Assembly (NCBI GenBank): GCA_902806085.1
Contig: CADCVH010000084.1
Coordinates: 1-64,000, forward strand
Origin: an uncultured Rubrobacteraceae bacterium
Lineage (GTDB): Bacteria > Actinomycetota > Rubrobacteria > Rubrobacterales > Rubrobacteraceae
Direction of reading: 5' to 3'
DNA: 64,000 nt
The notes under the pieces are model-generated. The model was not told where the DNA came from. It saw only the letters and a program-made list of their open reading frames with translations, and ran no database searches. The position numbers and the translations under genes are program-made. Within the stretch, counting starts at the first letter, position 1. Each line of letters begins with the position of its first letter. Below, piece by piece: positions 16,660 to 25,644 of the stretch.

Positions 16660-17103
16660 AAACGGTTGAATTATAGGACGGCGTGGATCCAGGCACCCTG
16701 CCCCTTCGTGCCAACTCTTGCGCTCCTCCTCGTCGCGTTCGGGGGCCGGGAAGGACTCTTCTTCTTGAGCGGCAGCCCCGGTTTCTTGAAGGCGCGGCTC
16801 ATCGTGGCGCTGGAGACCCTGACCCCTCGGCGTCCTCGAAGAGCTCACAATGCTCCGAGAGCGTGATGTCGAGGGGGTTGGCCTTGACCTGGGCAGGCAG
16901 CGCCATCTCTGGCACCGCGCCCTTTCTGGCCGGGGACCCGGCACCGGCTTGGGGTCGCCGTCGCCGGTCTCTCGGCGCAGCCTCAGGTAGCGCCTTATGT
17001 ACGAAGCCGACACGTCGAAGACCCGCGCGGGCTCTGACCTAGGCACTCCGCGATCGACGGCCGCCAGCGCCCTAAGCTTCAGATCCTTCGGGTACGGTTT
17101 CAT
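16660..17103 (-). pseudogene. IS630-family transposase remnant (N-terminal domain, frameshifted)
   Basis: Starts MKPYPKDLKLRALAAVDRGVPRSEPARVFDVSASYIRRYLRL, the helix-turn-helix of IS630-type transposases. After about 60 codons the frame shifts (to KANPLDITLSEHCELFEDAEG) and shifts again to MSRAFKKPGLPLKKKS, which matches the end of the first domain. The DDE catalytic part is absent. It lies directly 3' of the tRNA-Ala gene. No inverted repeats or target duplication recognised. Inactive. Confidence 0.75.
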
Positions 17104-17245
17104 ACCGGCGGCCTCGCACGCCCCTCAGGCGTTGTCGGTCCCTCGACACCGCAATCCGCGGCCGGAGCGAGGGCGTACGCTTCGGCCGCGACTCGCACGA
17201 AGGTTCCGCGACGTATCTAGAGCCCCGGCTTCGAGACCGTTAGGC

Positions 17246-18090
17246 CTACTTGGCGGCCTTGACCCAGGGGTCCACGACGCTCCGGTTCTGCTTGAGCCAG
17301 GCTTTGGAGCCCTCGATCTCGTCGTCGGACTCCGTGATCTCGTCCATGAGCGCGTTGAGCTGGTCCTCGGTGAGCGTGTAGTTCTTCATGAACGCGTAGG
17401 CGGCAGGGTCGTTGGATTCGAGGTCGCCGTTGACCACGGTGGAGATCTTGGCGGGTTCGTCGAAGGCGCCCCGGGCATCCTTCGGGTCCTCGAGGAAGTG
17501 GTATTCGTAATCCTGGTTCATCGGGTGCGGAACCCACGGCATGAACACGAGAGGCTCCTCGCCCGAGTAGAGCCGCTCCACCTCCGCGAGCATCCCGGCC
17601 GTGCTGGACGCCTTGAGCTCCAGATTCAGGTCGTACGCCGGGATCACGTCGTTCTCGACCGCTTCCATGAACGGGGCCCCGGCTCGATGCCCAGGATGGT
17701 ATCCGTGCCTGCCCCGTTGAGGTCCGCGATGCTGCGTATGTCCTTCATGCAGTTGGGGACGGCGAGGCCGAAGGCCGTCTGGCCTTAGAACCAGGGATCG
17801 AGGTGCTCGACGTCGTCCTCGACCTTGGCGTGAAGGTCCTTGTGGTTCGGCATCCAGACGTCCTGGAACGCGTGGAGGTCGCCGCCGGCGACGCCCTGGA
17901 ACAGGGGGCCGACGTCGAGCAGCTTCAGCTCCACCTCTTCGTAGCCGAGATCCTCCTCGAAGAGCACCTTCGTCAGGTTGGAGACGGCGAGGTTCTCGGC
18001 CCACCCTATGTTACCCAGGGTGAGCGTCTTGCTGGAATTGCCCGAGGAGGCCGAGCCGCCCCCGCAGCCCACACGTGTCGCCCGGGCACG
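17246..18090 (-). pseudogene. glycine betaine/choline ABC-transporter binding protein (OpuAC/ProX type), broken
   Basis: The reading runs from a lipobox-like VGCGGGSASSG through TLGNIGWAENLAVSNLTKVLFEEDLGYEEVELKLLDVGPLFQGVAGGDLHAFQDVWMPNHKD to HLDPWF, where a TAA (17785-17787) replaces the usual Tyr/Glu. Reading resumes as GQTAFGLAVPNCMKDIRSIADL, then a frameshift near 17675 leads to FMEAVENDVIPAYDLNLELKASSTAGM and continues to a normal C-terminus (SVVDPWVKAAK). The signal peptide before the lipobox is unrecognisable. At least two lesions, so a pseudogene. The intact family member would deliver compatible solutes to an ABC importer, but no ATPase or permease gene is adjacent. Confidence 0.85.
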
Positions 18091-18455
18091 GGGCGCGGTG
18101 CTTCCCGTTTCGAGCTTTGGGGCCTTGTCCTGGCTCGGGTTCTCCCCTGGGATCCGGCGGAGCGCCGGGCCCGGGCATGAGCCCGGCGCGCGACCGGGTA
18201 TCGCGCCGCCCCTGGATCTTGCCCGCCGGTCGTCGGAGCGTACGACCGTCCGTTTGTGCCCTGGGGATGTGCCCTCGGGGCCACCGTGGCCCGGTCTCTC
18301 GGGCAGCCCGAAGCGAGAACGTTCACAGGTGTGGCGGGGTGACGTAAACCGCGTCACCCCGGGATTCCCTCTGCAGTCGTATGCTTTTCATTACAAAACC
18401 GGATCCCCCGATCTCGTTCGGGGCGTACCGACAATCGTTACGAAAGGCGAATGGT
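18091..18455. other. intergenic region with inverted repeat before flavoprotein gene
   Basis: About 365 bases with no gene seen. Left part is eroded sequence upstream of the betaine-binding pseudogene; the right part carries a strong inverted repeat (18335-18361) and the more A+T-rich tract 18378-18415 where the promoter should lie. Confidence 0.4.
18335..18361. promoter_or_regulatory. 10-bp-arm inverted repeat, candidate operator
   Basis: CGGGGTGACG (18335-18344) and CGTCACCCCG (18352-18361) with a 7-base spacer TAAACCG. Symmetry is perfect. It is about 95 bases before the flavoprotein start. The GTGAC/GTCAC halves are typical of dimeric regulator sites; no U-tract follows, so a terminator is less likely. 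Confidence 0.5.
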
Positions 18456-20219
18456 ATGCGGAATGGCGGGCACAACGGCGATATCAACCTCGTGCAGACG
18501 GACGTACTGATCGTCGGCGCCGGTGCGGCGGGGCTCCGGGCGGCCATCGAGCTGGCCCGGGATGGCGTCGACGTCCTGGTCTTGGGCAAGCGGCGGCACG
18601 GCGATGCCCACACCGTGTGGGCGGCCGGCGGCATCAACGCCTCTCTGGGCAACCTGGATCCCGACGACCGGTGGGAGATACACGCCGCCGACACCATCGG
18701 GGAGGGGCATTTCATCAACGACCCGAGGGCCGTCGAGATCCTGGCCCGCGAGGCTCCGGAGCGCATCCTCGAGCTTCGCGACTGGGGCTGCCCGTTCTCC
18801 CTGACGGACGAAGGCGAGTTGAACCAGCGCTACTTCGGCGCCCAGTCCTTCCGCCGCACCTGCTTCGCCGGGGACACGACGGGCGAGGCGATCCTGGGCA
18901 CGCTGGTCGCCAAGGCCAGGGAGGTGGGCGTCTCCTACCGCGAGGACGTCTACGTGACGAAGCTCCTGAAGAGCGGCGGGCGGGTCAACGGCGCCGCGGG
19001 CTTCGACATGCAGGGCGGGCGCCGTCTGCTGTTCGGGGCCCGGGCGGTCGTCTTGGCCGCGGGCGGCTACACGTCGATCTACAGGCGCGGGTCGTCCCGT
19101 CCCGACGAGAACAACGGGGACGCGATGGCGCTCGCCTACGAGGCCGGGGCGGCCCTCAAGGACATGGAGTTCGTCCAGTTCCACCCGACGGGGATGATCG
19201 AGCCCGAGGAGATGGACGGCCGGCTCGTCACCGAGGCCGTCAGGGGGGAGGGCGGTCGCCTGTACAACAGCGAGGGCGAGCGCTTCATGGAGAGGTACTC
19301 GCCCAGGCACATGGAGCTCGACGCGCGCGACGTCGTGGCGCGCTCCAACTACCGCGAGATCCGGGACGGCCGCGGCACCCCGGACGGGGCCGTGCTGCTC
19401 GACATCTCCCACCGCGACCCCGGCTACATCAAGGACAGGCTGCCGAACATGTACGAGCAGTTTATGGAGCAGGGCGTCGACATAACCAAGGAGCCCATGA
19501 AGGTCTCTCCCACCGCCCACTACGGCATGGGCGGCATCGAGGTCGACCCGCGGACGGGCGCCACGGCCGTCGAGGGGCTCTTCGCCGTCGGCGAGTCGAC
19601 CGCCGGCGTGCACGGCGCCAACAGGCTCGGGGGCAACTCCCTGGCCGAGACCGTCGTCTTCGGGAAGATCCTCGGCTCTCGCCTCGCGGACGACCTGGAT
19701 AAGCTGTTGCCGCCCGCCCCGCTCGACGAGGGCGCGGCGCGGGAGCACTTCGCGGCCCTCGACGCCCTCGCGGCCGGAGGGGACGGCGGCGGACGGGACC
19801 CGGAGAGGCTAATCGACGAGCTGCGCGACCTCGTGTGGGACCACGCCGGCATCGTGCGCACCGGCGAGGGCCTGCGCGAGGGGATCGCGAAGCTCCGGGA
19901 CCTCAGGGAGCGCGCCCGGGAGCTTGCGATCCCCGATGCCTCCCAGGGCAGTCGGTTCGAGCACGCCCTCAACCTGCGCGCCATGCTGACCGCGGCGGAG
20001 GCCGTCATGCGCGGCGCCCTCGCCCGGGAGGAATCGCGCGGCGCCCACCACCGCGAGGACTTCCCCGAGGAGGCTGATGGGTGGCGGAAGAACATCCTCT
20101 GCGCCGGGGACGAAGGGGGCGGCATGTACCTGTGGACCGAGCCCGTGGGCGAGGTGCCGGCGGAGATACAGAAGGCCCTGGACGAGGACTACAGCCTCGA
20201 CTACCACTACCTGGAGTAG
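18456..20219 (+). CDS. FAD-dependent fumarate reductase/succinate dehydrogenase-type flavoprotein
   Basis: 587 residues. FAD-binding DVLIVGAGAAGLRAAIELA at the N-terminus; DAHTVWAAGGINASLG, whose His aligns with the covalent-FAD His of SdhA/FrdA; the substrate motif FVQFHPTGM; active-site region AVRGEGGRLYN; TAHYGMGGIEVD; and GANRLGGNSLAETVVFG with the catalytic Arg. C-terminal helical capping domain present. L-aspartate oxidase is a close alternative. No iron-sulfur or membrane-anchor gene is adjacent, which is unusual for SdhA. ATG at 18456 is chosen (weak AAAGGCGA site); ATG at 18381 would add 25 residues. Next gene follows after 46 bases. Confidence 0.82.
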   Translation: MRNGGHNGDINLVQTDVLIVGAGAAGLRAAIELARDGVDVLVLGKRRHGDAHTVWAAGGINASLGNLDPDDRWEIHAADTIGEGHFINDPRAVEILAREAPERILELRDWGCPFSLTDEGELNQRYFGAQSFRRTCFAGDTTGEAILGTLVAKAREVGVSYREDVYVTKLLKSGGRVNGAAGFDMQGGRRLLFGARAVVLAAGGYTSIYRRGSSRPDENNGDAMALAYEAGAALKDMEFVQFHPTGMIEPEEMDGRLVTEAVRGEGGRLYNSEGERFMERYSPRHMELDARDVVARSNYREIRDGRGTPDGAVLLDISHRDPGYIKDRLPNMYEQFMEQGVDITKEPMKVSPTAHYGMGGIEVDPRTGATAVEGLFAVGESTAGVHGANRLGGNSLAETVVFGKILGSRLADDLDKLLPPAPLDEGAAREHFAALDALAAGGDGGGRDPERLIDELRDLVWDHAGIVRTGEGLREGIAKLRDLRERARELAIPDASQGSRFEHALNLRAMLTAAEAVMRGALAREESRGAHHREDFPEEADGWRKNILCAGDEGGGMYLWTEPVGEVPAEIQKALDEDYSLDYHYLE

Positions 20220-20265
20220 GGAGAAACGCGGAGAATACGGGCCTGAAGAGATCGAAAGGGACGCA

Positions 20266-21762
20266 TTGAGCGATTTGGTGGTAATAGGCGGAGGGCCGGC
20301 GGGGGTGACCGCGGCCCTGAGGGCCCGGGAGCTCGGGGCCGAGGTCGTCCTGATCGAGCGCGACAAACTGGGCGGGACCTGCACCAACGACGGCTGCGTC
20401 CCGACCCGGGCGCTCGCCAAGGCGGCCCGGCTCGTGCGCGACGCGGAGCAGTTCGCCGACTACGGCCTCAGGGGCCAGGCGCCGGAAGTGGACTTCCCCG
20501 GGGTGCTCCTCGCGGCCCAACGGGTCGTTGAGGAGGTGCACGACAAGAAACGTATCAGGGATCGTCTGGAGGAGGCGGGCGTCGAGGTCATCGACGGGGC
20601 CGGCGAGGTCCGTTTCGCGGACGCCCACACCGTCCGTCTCGAAAACGGCGGTCCCGGGGGAGCGGGGGCCGAGGCCCGGGGTGACCGCTTCCTCATCTGC
20701 GTCGGGGGTCACGCCCGGAGGCTCGGCTTCCCTGGCTCCGAGCACGCCCTCACCCACAGCGACGTGTGGGACATGGAGTCGCTCCCGGCGTCGGTCGCGA
20801 TCATAGGGGCCGCGGCGACGGGCTGCCAGTTGGCCTCAGTCTTCGCGGCTTTCGGTTCCAGGGTGCGGCTCCTGGATCTCGCCCCGCGGATACTCCCCGG
20901 GGAGGACGAGGCCGTCTCCCGGGTCGTCGGCGAGAGCTTCGAGCGGCGCGGTATACGGATAGAGACCGGAATCGGCGGGGTAAACGAGATAGAGAGGGTC
21001 TCAGAGGGTCCGGAGGGCCTGCTCCTACGCTACGACACCCCGGACGGGGAGCGGGAGGCCGCGGTGGACGCCGTGATGCTCTCCGTGGGCTGGCCCGGCA
21101 ACGTGGACGCTTTGGGGCTCGAGGCGGCGGGGGTGGCGACCGACAGGGGCCACGTAGTCGTCGACGACACGCTACAGACCAGCGTGCCCCACATCTTCGC
21201 CGCGGGCGACATAACCGGCAGGGCCATGCTGGTCCAGAGCGCGACCTACGAGGGCAGCCTCGCCGCCGAACAGGCCGTGCTCGGCGCCGAGCGCGCGCAG
21301 AGCCACGAGATAGTCCCCCACGGCGGCTTCACCGACCCGGAGTACGCCAGCGTCGGCCTCACGGAGGTGGCGGCGCGCGCCGGGCACGACTGCGTGGTGT
21401 CCTCGGTCCCCTACGCGGATCTCGACCGCGGCGTGATCGACGGCCACCAGGAGGGTTTCTGCAAGCTGGTAGTGGACCGCGCCTCGCGGCGCATCCTCGG
21501 CGCCCACATAGCCGGCGAGCAGGCGGTGGAGGTGGTCCAACTCGTGGCGACCGCGATGCGCGGCGGGATGCCGGTAGAGGAACTCGCGGATATAGAGCTC
21601 GCCTACCCGACCTTTACCGCCATAGTCGGGCTCGCGGCCAGGCGGGCGGCCAGGGAGCTCGGGGTCGCGATCGGCGACCGCGGGTGGAGCCCCCAGAGCC
21701 AGCTTGGGGTGGCGGAGTGGGAGCTTGGCAAGGACCGCGGCAAAACGGTCGGCGTGCTCTGA
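20266..21762 (+). CDS. pyridine nucleotide-disulfide oxidoreductase (dihydrolipoamide dehydrogenase-like)
   Basis: 498 residues. FAD motif LVVIGGGPAGVTAALRARELG, redox disulfide GGTCTNDGCVPTRAL (CxxxxC), NAD motif VAIIGAAATGCQLASVFAAFGSRVRLLD, second FAD motif IFAAGDITG, and a C-terminal dimerisation domain (LTEVAARAG..., VELAYPTFTAIVG). The usual His-x-x-x-x-Glu active-site pair of lipoamide dehydrogenases (HPT..E) reads AYPTF here, so the His is missing and true E3 activity is doubtful. TTG at 20266 with GAAAGGGA upstream is the likely start. Probably cotranscribed with the preceding flavoprotein; the pair may form an electron-transfer system. It is also the only E3-like gene in the window. 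Confidence 0.82.
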   Translation: MSDLVVIGGGPAGVTAALRARELGAEVVLIERDKLGGTCTNDGCVPTRALAKAARLVRDAEQFADYGLRGQAPEVDFPGVLLAAQRVVEEVHDKKRIRDRLEEAGVEVIDGAGEVRFADAHTVRLENGGPGGAGAEARGDRFLICVGGHARRLGFPGSEHALTHSDVWDMESLPASVAIIGAAATGCQLASVFAAFGSRVRLLDLAPRILPGEDEAVSRVVGESFERRGIRIETGIGGVNEIERVSEGPEGLLLRYDTPDGEREAAVDAVMLSVGWPGNVDALGLEAAGVATDRGHVVVDDTLQTSVPHIFAAGDITGRAMLVQSATYEGSLAAEQAVLGAERAQSHEIVPHGGFTDPEYASVGLTEVAARAGHDCVVSSVPYADLDRGVIDGHQEGFCKLVVDRASRRILGAHIAGEQAVEVVQLVATAMRGGMPVEELADIELAYPTFTAIVGLAARRAARELGVAIGDRGWSPQSQLGVAEWELGKDRGKTVGVL

Positions 21763-22144
21763 GAGGGCCGCGTCGGGCAGCCCGAACGCCCCATTCGGGA
21801 CGATCCCGCGCCGGGACGCCGGCGCAGGATCTCCTCCGGGGATCTTCTCCAGGCTAGCGGTGACGGGGGGGATCTACGGCGGCGTCCCGCCAACGCGAGG
21901 GCGGGGGCCGCGAGATGCGCGGGACGGCTGCCCGGTCGACCCGCCGCGTATGCTCGGGACGGTGTGGGGATCATCTCGTCCGCAGCGTCCCTCACCGGCA
22001 GGCACCGTGCTGTCACAGGGCCAGCCCGGACTATACGGTCCAGACTACGGCCCGGGCGGCCGCGGAGGCGCTGATCCCCTAGGGGTTTGATCCTCCGGTG
22101 GGCGTGTCCACCATTTCGGGCCCGATACGATTAAACTCTGGCCC
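21763..22144. other. intergenic region
   Basis: About 380 bases, no gene seen. TAAACT at 22132-22137 is a good -10 element placed 8 bases before the GTG of the next gene, suggesting a leaderless transcript. The rest is G+C-rich without clear structure. Confidence 0.35.
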
Positions 22145-22795
22145 GTGCGACTGTTCTCCAACGTAAGGGTCTACGAGCGGGTCGGCGGCCTCTACGACGC
22201 GACGCTCGGCTTCTGGTCCCGCGAGGTCCGCAGGCAGGCCGCCGACACCCTCGACCTGCGCGAGGACGAGCGGCTCCTGATCGTCGGGGTGGGCACGGGC
22301 ATGGAGCTCGAGCACCTGCCCGCGTGGGTTCGGGGGGCCGGGGTGGACCTCAGCGCCGGCATGCTCGAAAGGGCCAACCGGCGGCGGACGGCTCTCGGGA
22401 TGCGCGACCTGGACCTGCGCGTGATGGACGCGCGTGCGCTCGACTTCCCGGACGGCGGCTTCGAGGCGGTGTACCTGCCCCTCGTACTCACCGTCGTCGA
22501 GGACGGGGCGCGGGTGCTGGCCGAGGCCGCGCGGGTCACGGCACCCGGGGGCCGGCTCGTGATCGCGGACAGGTTCTGGCCCGAGGGGCGGCCCCGCCCG
22601 GCCGCGGTCCGCGCCGTAAGCCGGGCCCTCGGGCACGTCGCCATGCGCTTCGATATCCGCCTCTCGGAGATTTTGGCCGGCGCGCCCTCCCTGGAGGTCG
22701 AGGACCACAGGAGGGTCGTGCCCCGCGCCTTCTTCCACCTCGTGACGCTCCGCAAGCCGGACCCCAGCAAGCCGGACCCCAGCAAGCCGGGTTAG
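22145..22795 (+). CDS. class I SAM-dependent methyltransferase
   Basis: 216 residues, UbiE/COQ5-like. SAM motif I LLIVGVGTGMELEHLP, then GVDLSAGMLERANRR, RVMDARALDFPDGGFEAVYLPLVLTVVEDGARVLAEAARVTAPGGRLVIADRF. Target unknown. The C-terminus carries an in-frame 15-base tandem repeat (22752-22791) coding KPDPS units, ending KPG. GTG start at 22145 without ribosome site but 8 bases after a -10-like TAAACT, consistent with leaderless translation. Confidence 0.85.
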   Translation: MRLFSNVRVYERVGGLYDATLGFWSREVRRQAADTLDLREDERLLIVGVGTGMELEHLPAWVRGAGVDLSAGMLERANRRRTALGMRDLDLRVMDARALDFPDGGFEAVYLPLVLTVVEDGARVLAEAARVTAPGGRLVIADRFWPEGRPRPAAVRAVSRALGHVAMRFDIRLSEILAGAPSLEVEDHRRVVPRAFFHLVTLRKPDPSKPDPSKPG

Positions 22796-22975
22796 GCGCG
22801 CCTGGAGACCACTATCCGCCGGCCTGCGCTTTGCCCGGGTAGGCCTCGCCGGAGAACCGCCCTGGGGGAAACCGCGCCGGGTCCCCGACCCGCTCCCGGC
22901 GCCGCCGCGGCTGTATTCGACGTTCTGCGGGCAAAGTGGCTGTCGCCAGAGAGAGGGCCCCGGGCACCATCGCGG

Positions 22976-23470
22976 CTACCGAGAGTCGGTGCTTTTGCCC
23001 CTGAAGTAGGCGACGGCGGCGGAAAACAGAATCCCTCTCACAAGTATTCGTCGGACGAGGCCTGTCCTGTCGTGTTTCCACTCCGCCTTCCAGCCCCGTT
23101 CCGCGAGGACGTTGGGGACCCGGCCGTTTTTGAGATCATTCAGGACGCCTTCCGCCACGCCCACCCGGTCGGCCAGCATCAGGGGTAGCCAGTGGCCGTA
23201 GCTGGATTCGCTGTACTGGAAAGCGAAGCGCCGGAGCGCGCCGCTCGCACCAGAGGGCGGCGTCGACGTGCCGAACGCCGAGGTGAGGTCCGAGCGCTCG
23301 ATGGAATGCAGGACCTCGACGGTGGGCGGCTGCCGCGGCGGGCGCCCCCAGCTGTAGCCCGCGTGCTCGCCGTCGGTGCGGTGCTTCATCGGGTAGGTCG
23401 GGTCGTTTTTCGGATCGGCGTCTACGCCCCAGCCCAGTACCTGCGAGGGGTCTTTGGGTGTATGTTCCAT
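22976..23470 (-). CDS. conserved hypothetical protein paired with alcohol dehydrogenase
   Basis: 164 residues. N-terminal half is hydrophilic with DPSQVLGWGVDADPKNDPTYPMKHRTDGEHAGYSWGRPPRQPP; then FAFQYSESSYGHWLPLMLADRVGVAEG; and a C-terminal possible membrane helix (ILVRGILFSAAVAYF). I do not know its function. It follows the Zn alcohol dehydrogenase on the same strand after 12 bases, so they are cotranscribed and probably work together. No catalytic motif recognised. Confidence 0.75.
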   Translation of the reverse strand: MEHTPKDPSQVLGWGVDADPKNDPTYPMKHRTDGEHAGYSWGRPPRQPPTVEVLHSIERSDLTSAFGTSTPPSGASGALRRFAFQYSESSYGHWLPLMLADRVGVAEGVLNDLKNGRVPNVLAERGWKAEWKHDRTGLVRRILVRGILFSAAVAYFRGKSTDSR

Positions 23471-23482
23471 GGCTGGTCCTCC

Positions 23483-24637
23483 CTAAGATCTGGCCGACGG
23501 CGGCATCAGCACCGGCTTGATGCAGTCGTCGAGCTTCGCCGAAAAAATCCGGTAGGCATCCGACACATCCTCCAGGGGGATGCGGTGGGTGATCAGCGCT
23601 TTCGGATCGAGGATGCCGTTCTGCACGTGCTCGATCAGCCGCGGCAAAAGCCGCTTCACCGATGCCTGGTTCGCCCTGAGGGTGATGCCCTTGTTCACCA
23701 CGTTGCCGATGGGGACGTGGGTGCCTACCGGGCCGTACACGCCGACGATGGAGACGATCCCGCCCTTCTTCACGGAGTTGATGGCCCAATGCAGCGCGGT
23801 GGCCGACCCCCCCTGCACCAACAATTTTCTGCCGAGGACCGTCTGCAACGCGCTACCGGCGGCTTCGGCCCCCACGGCATCGATACACACGTCGGCCCCC
23901 AGGGATTCGGTGGTCCCCTTGATGAACACCACGGGGTCTTCTAGCGACCTGAAGTCGTAGGCCTCGCAGGGGGCATAGGTTCTCGCGAAGTCGAGGCGAT
24001 AATCCACGCAATCTATGACGATGACGCGCCCCGCCCCGAAGAGCCAGGCGCACCTGGCCGCCATGATGCCGACCGGACCGGCCCCGAAGACCACGACGGT
24101 GTCACCGGTTTGGATACCGCCCATCTCGGCCGCCTGGAATGCCGTCGGCACGACGTCGGTGAGCAGCACAGCGTCGTCCGGGTCCATGCCTTCCGGGATC
24201 ACCGCGGGGCTCACGTCGGCGTACGGGACGCGCACGTATTCCGCCTGTCCGCCGTCGTAGCCGCCCGCGGTGTGCGAATAGCCGTAGATGCCACCCACCG
24301 CGGTGGCCTGGGGGTTGGATTCGTGGCAATTCCCGTACAGCCCTTGCTGGCAGAAGACGCACGTTCCGCAGGCGATATTGAACGGCACCAGAACGTGGTC
24401 GCCGACCTTCAGCTTCTCCACCCCAGGGCCGACCTGCTCCACCACGCCGGTGAACTCGTGGCCGAACGTCATCCCCACCCGGGTATCCGGCACGGACCCG
24501 TTGTATAGATGCAGGTCGGAGCCGCAGATACACGATCGCGTGACCCTGACGATGGCGTCCTGGGGGTGCAGGATCTCCGGCACGGGTTTGTGGTCGATGC
24601 GGACCCGATGGGGCCCCCGGTAATTCATGGCGAGCAT
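23483..24637 (-). CDS. zinc-dependent alcohol dehydrogenase (formaldehyde/threonine-dehydrogenase-like MDR family)
   Basis: 384 residues. Catalytic zinc ligands in CICGSDLHLYNG and GHEFTGVVEQVG; structural zinc lobe ACGTCVFCQQGLYGNC (four Cys); NAD-binding VVFGAGPVGIMAARCAWLFGAGRVIVID. The arrangement resembles glutathione-independent formaldehyde dehydrogenase-like enzymes. It oxidises an alcohol or aldehyde adduct with NAD(P); the substrate is not evident. Start ATG 24637 has GAAGAGAAGGGGA upstream. Cotranscribed with the 164-residue gene downstream and preceded by a fair promoter. Confidence 0.88.
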   Translation of the reverse strand: MLAMNYRGPHRVRIDHKPVPEILHPQDAIVRVTRSCICGSDLHLYNGSVPDTRVGMTFGHEFTGVVEQVGPGVEKLKVGDHVLVPFNIACGTCVFCQQGLYGNCHESNPQATAVGGIYGYSHTAGGYDGGQAEYVRVPYADVSPAVIPEGMDPDDAVLLTDVVPTAFQAAEMGGIQTGDTVVVFGAGPVGIMAARCAWLFGAGRVIVIDCVDYRLDFARTYAPCEAYDFRSLEDPVVFIKGTTESLGADVCIDAVGAEAAGSALQTVLGRKLLVQGGSATALHWAINSVKKGGIVSIVGVYGPVGTHVPIGNVVNKGITLRANQASVKRLLPRLIEHVQNGILDPKALITHRIPLEDVSDAYRIFSAKLDDCIKPVLMPPSARS

Positions 24638-24662
24638 GGAAGTGGTCCCCTTCTCTTCGGCC

Positions 24663-24690
24663 TCTACAACCTTCGTCGTCGTCGCGTCAA
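24663..24690 (-). promoter_or_regulatory. probable promoter of the alcohol dehydrogenase operon
   Basis: On the minus strand TTGACG (24690-24685), 16-base spacer, TGTAGA (24668-24663), 25 bases before the ATG. Confidence 0.5.
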
Positions 24691-25175
24691 TAGATTATGC
24701 CCCCGCCCTCGCCAATCGAAGCCGCGGGGTGCTCCCGGAGCGCCTCCGGGCGCAAGCGGGCCGCTCCACGCGGCAGCGAGGGGCATCAGGCGGGGAAAGC
24801 CTCTCGCCATGGCCAGACCCCTCGCGCCGGAGGCCCGGCCAGCGCGAACCCGCGGTGGGGAACCGGGACAAATGTCCGGTCCCGATTGGGACGTCCGCCG
24901 GGAGCGGAGGACACGGGGCGGCCGATGGTGCTGGCGACGGAGGTTGCCCCCGGCGCGAGAACGGCCTCCCGGCAGCGGCGGCCACCCGCGGCGCTTCCCC
25001 GGCGGTGGGTGCCAGAACCGCGGCTTACGGACCCCGACCCGGCGCGCCGGGCGAGCAGCGAGGCACCCCTTCGCGATCCCTGGGGACCCCGGCCCCGGTA
25101 GGAGCGCGGGATAGTGGTAGACGGCCCCGACTTCGCGTTCTCCGGGCCGGTCGTCGTGGCGGGGAGGACCGCCTC
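24691..25175. other. intergenic region
   Basis: About 485 G+C-rich bases between a divergent pair of transcription ends; no gene, repeat or RNA recognised. Confidence 0.35.
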
Positions 25176-25592
25176 CTACTCGTCTTTCAGCCGCAGGTAC
25201 TCGTCGACCCTGAACCTGAAGTTCTTTTCGCGGCGACTCCCGAGCGCGTCTTCTACCACGAGGCGCACCCGGGGACGGCCGTCGTACCCCGCCTCCTTGA
25301 GGTCCGTCGCGAGCGCCCTGGCGCGCGTGTGGAACCGGATCGAGGCCCCGGGCGCCAGGGTGAAGGGCAAGGTGGGAGCCCCGCCAAAACCTCCCTCGTG
25401 CACCGACCGTCCCTTCGCGCAGACGTAGACCCTGGATACCTCGACCTCTTCCGACCCGGTGTTGGATACCCCGAAGAAGACGTGCAGGGGGGAGATCTCC
25501 TCTCCGGGGCCGGCGAAAGCCCCGAGGGACTGCGAGATTCGCAGGTCCGGCCTACCCCTTCCCCCGAACACGCGTCTGGACCAACCCGTCAC
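25176..25592 (-). CDS. hypothetical protein related to its upstream neighbour
   Basis: 138 residues, soluble, beta-rich pattern: LHVFFGVSNTGSEEVEVSRVYVCAKG, LPFTLAPGASIRFHTRARALATDLKEAGYDGRPRVRLVVEDALG, ending FRFRVDEYLRLKDE. The layout (paired strands, PG turn, a helix, then VRLxxEDxLG and FRVD near the end) repeats in the gene just upstream, so the two look like paralogues of an immunoglobulin-like or receptor-like module. Start is uncertain; GTG at 25592 is the best in-frame choice. No function recognised. Confidence 0.6.
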   Translation of the reverse strand: MTGWSRRVFGGRGRPDLRISQSLGAFAGPGEEISPLHVFFGVSNTGSEEVEVSRVYVCAKGRSVHEGGFGGAPTLPFTLAPGASIRFHTRARALATDLKEAGYDGRPRVRLVVEDALGSRREKNFRFRVDEYLRLKDE

Positions 25593-25644
25593 GGGGACAG
25601 GATAAGCCACCGGGTGGACCGGCGCGAGCCCGGGTGGCCGCGGT

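Noticed and set aside
20266..21762. Assignment of this gene as the E3 of the branched-chain dehydrogenase complex
   Set aside because: It is 9 kb away, paired with another flavoprotein, and lacks the active-site His expected of lipoamide dehydrogenase; only a possibility.
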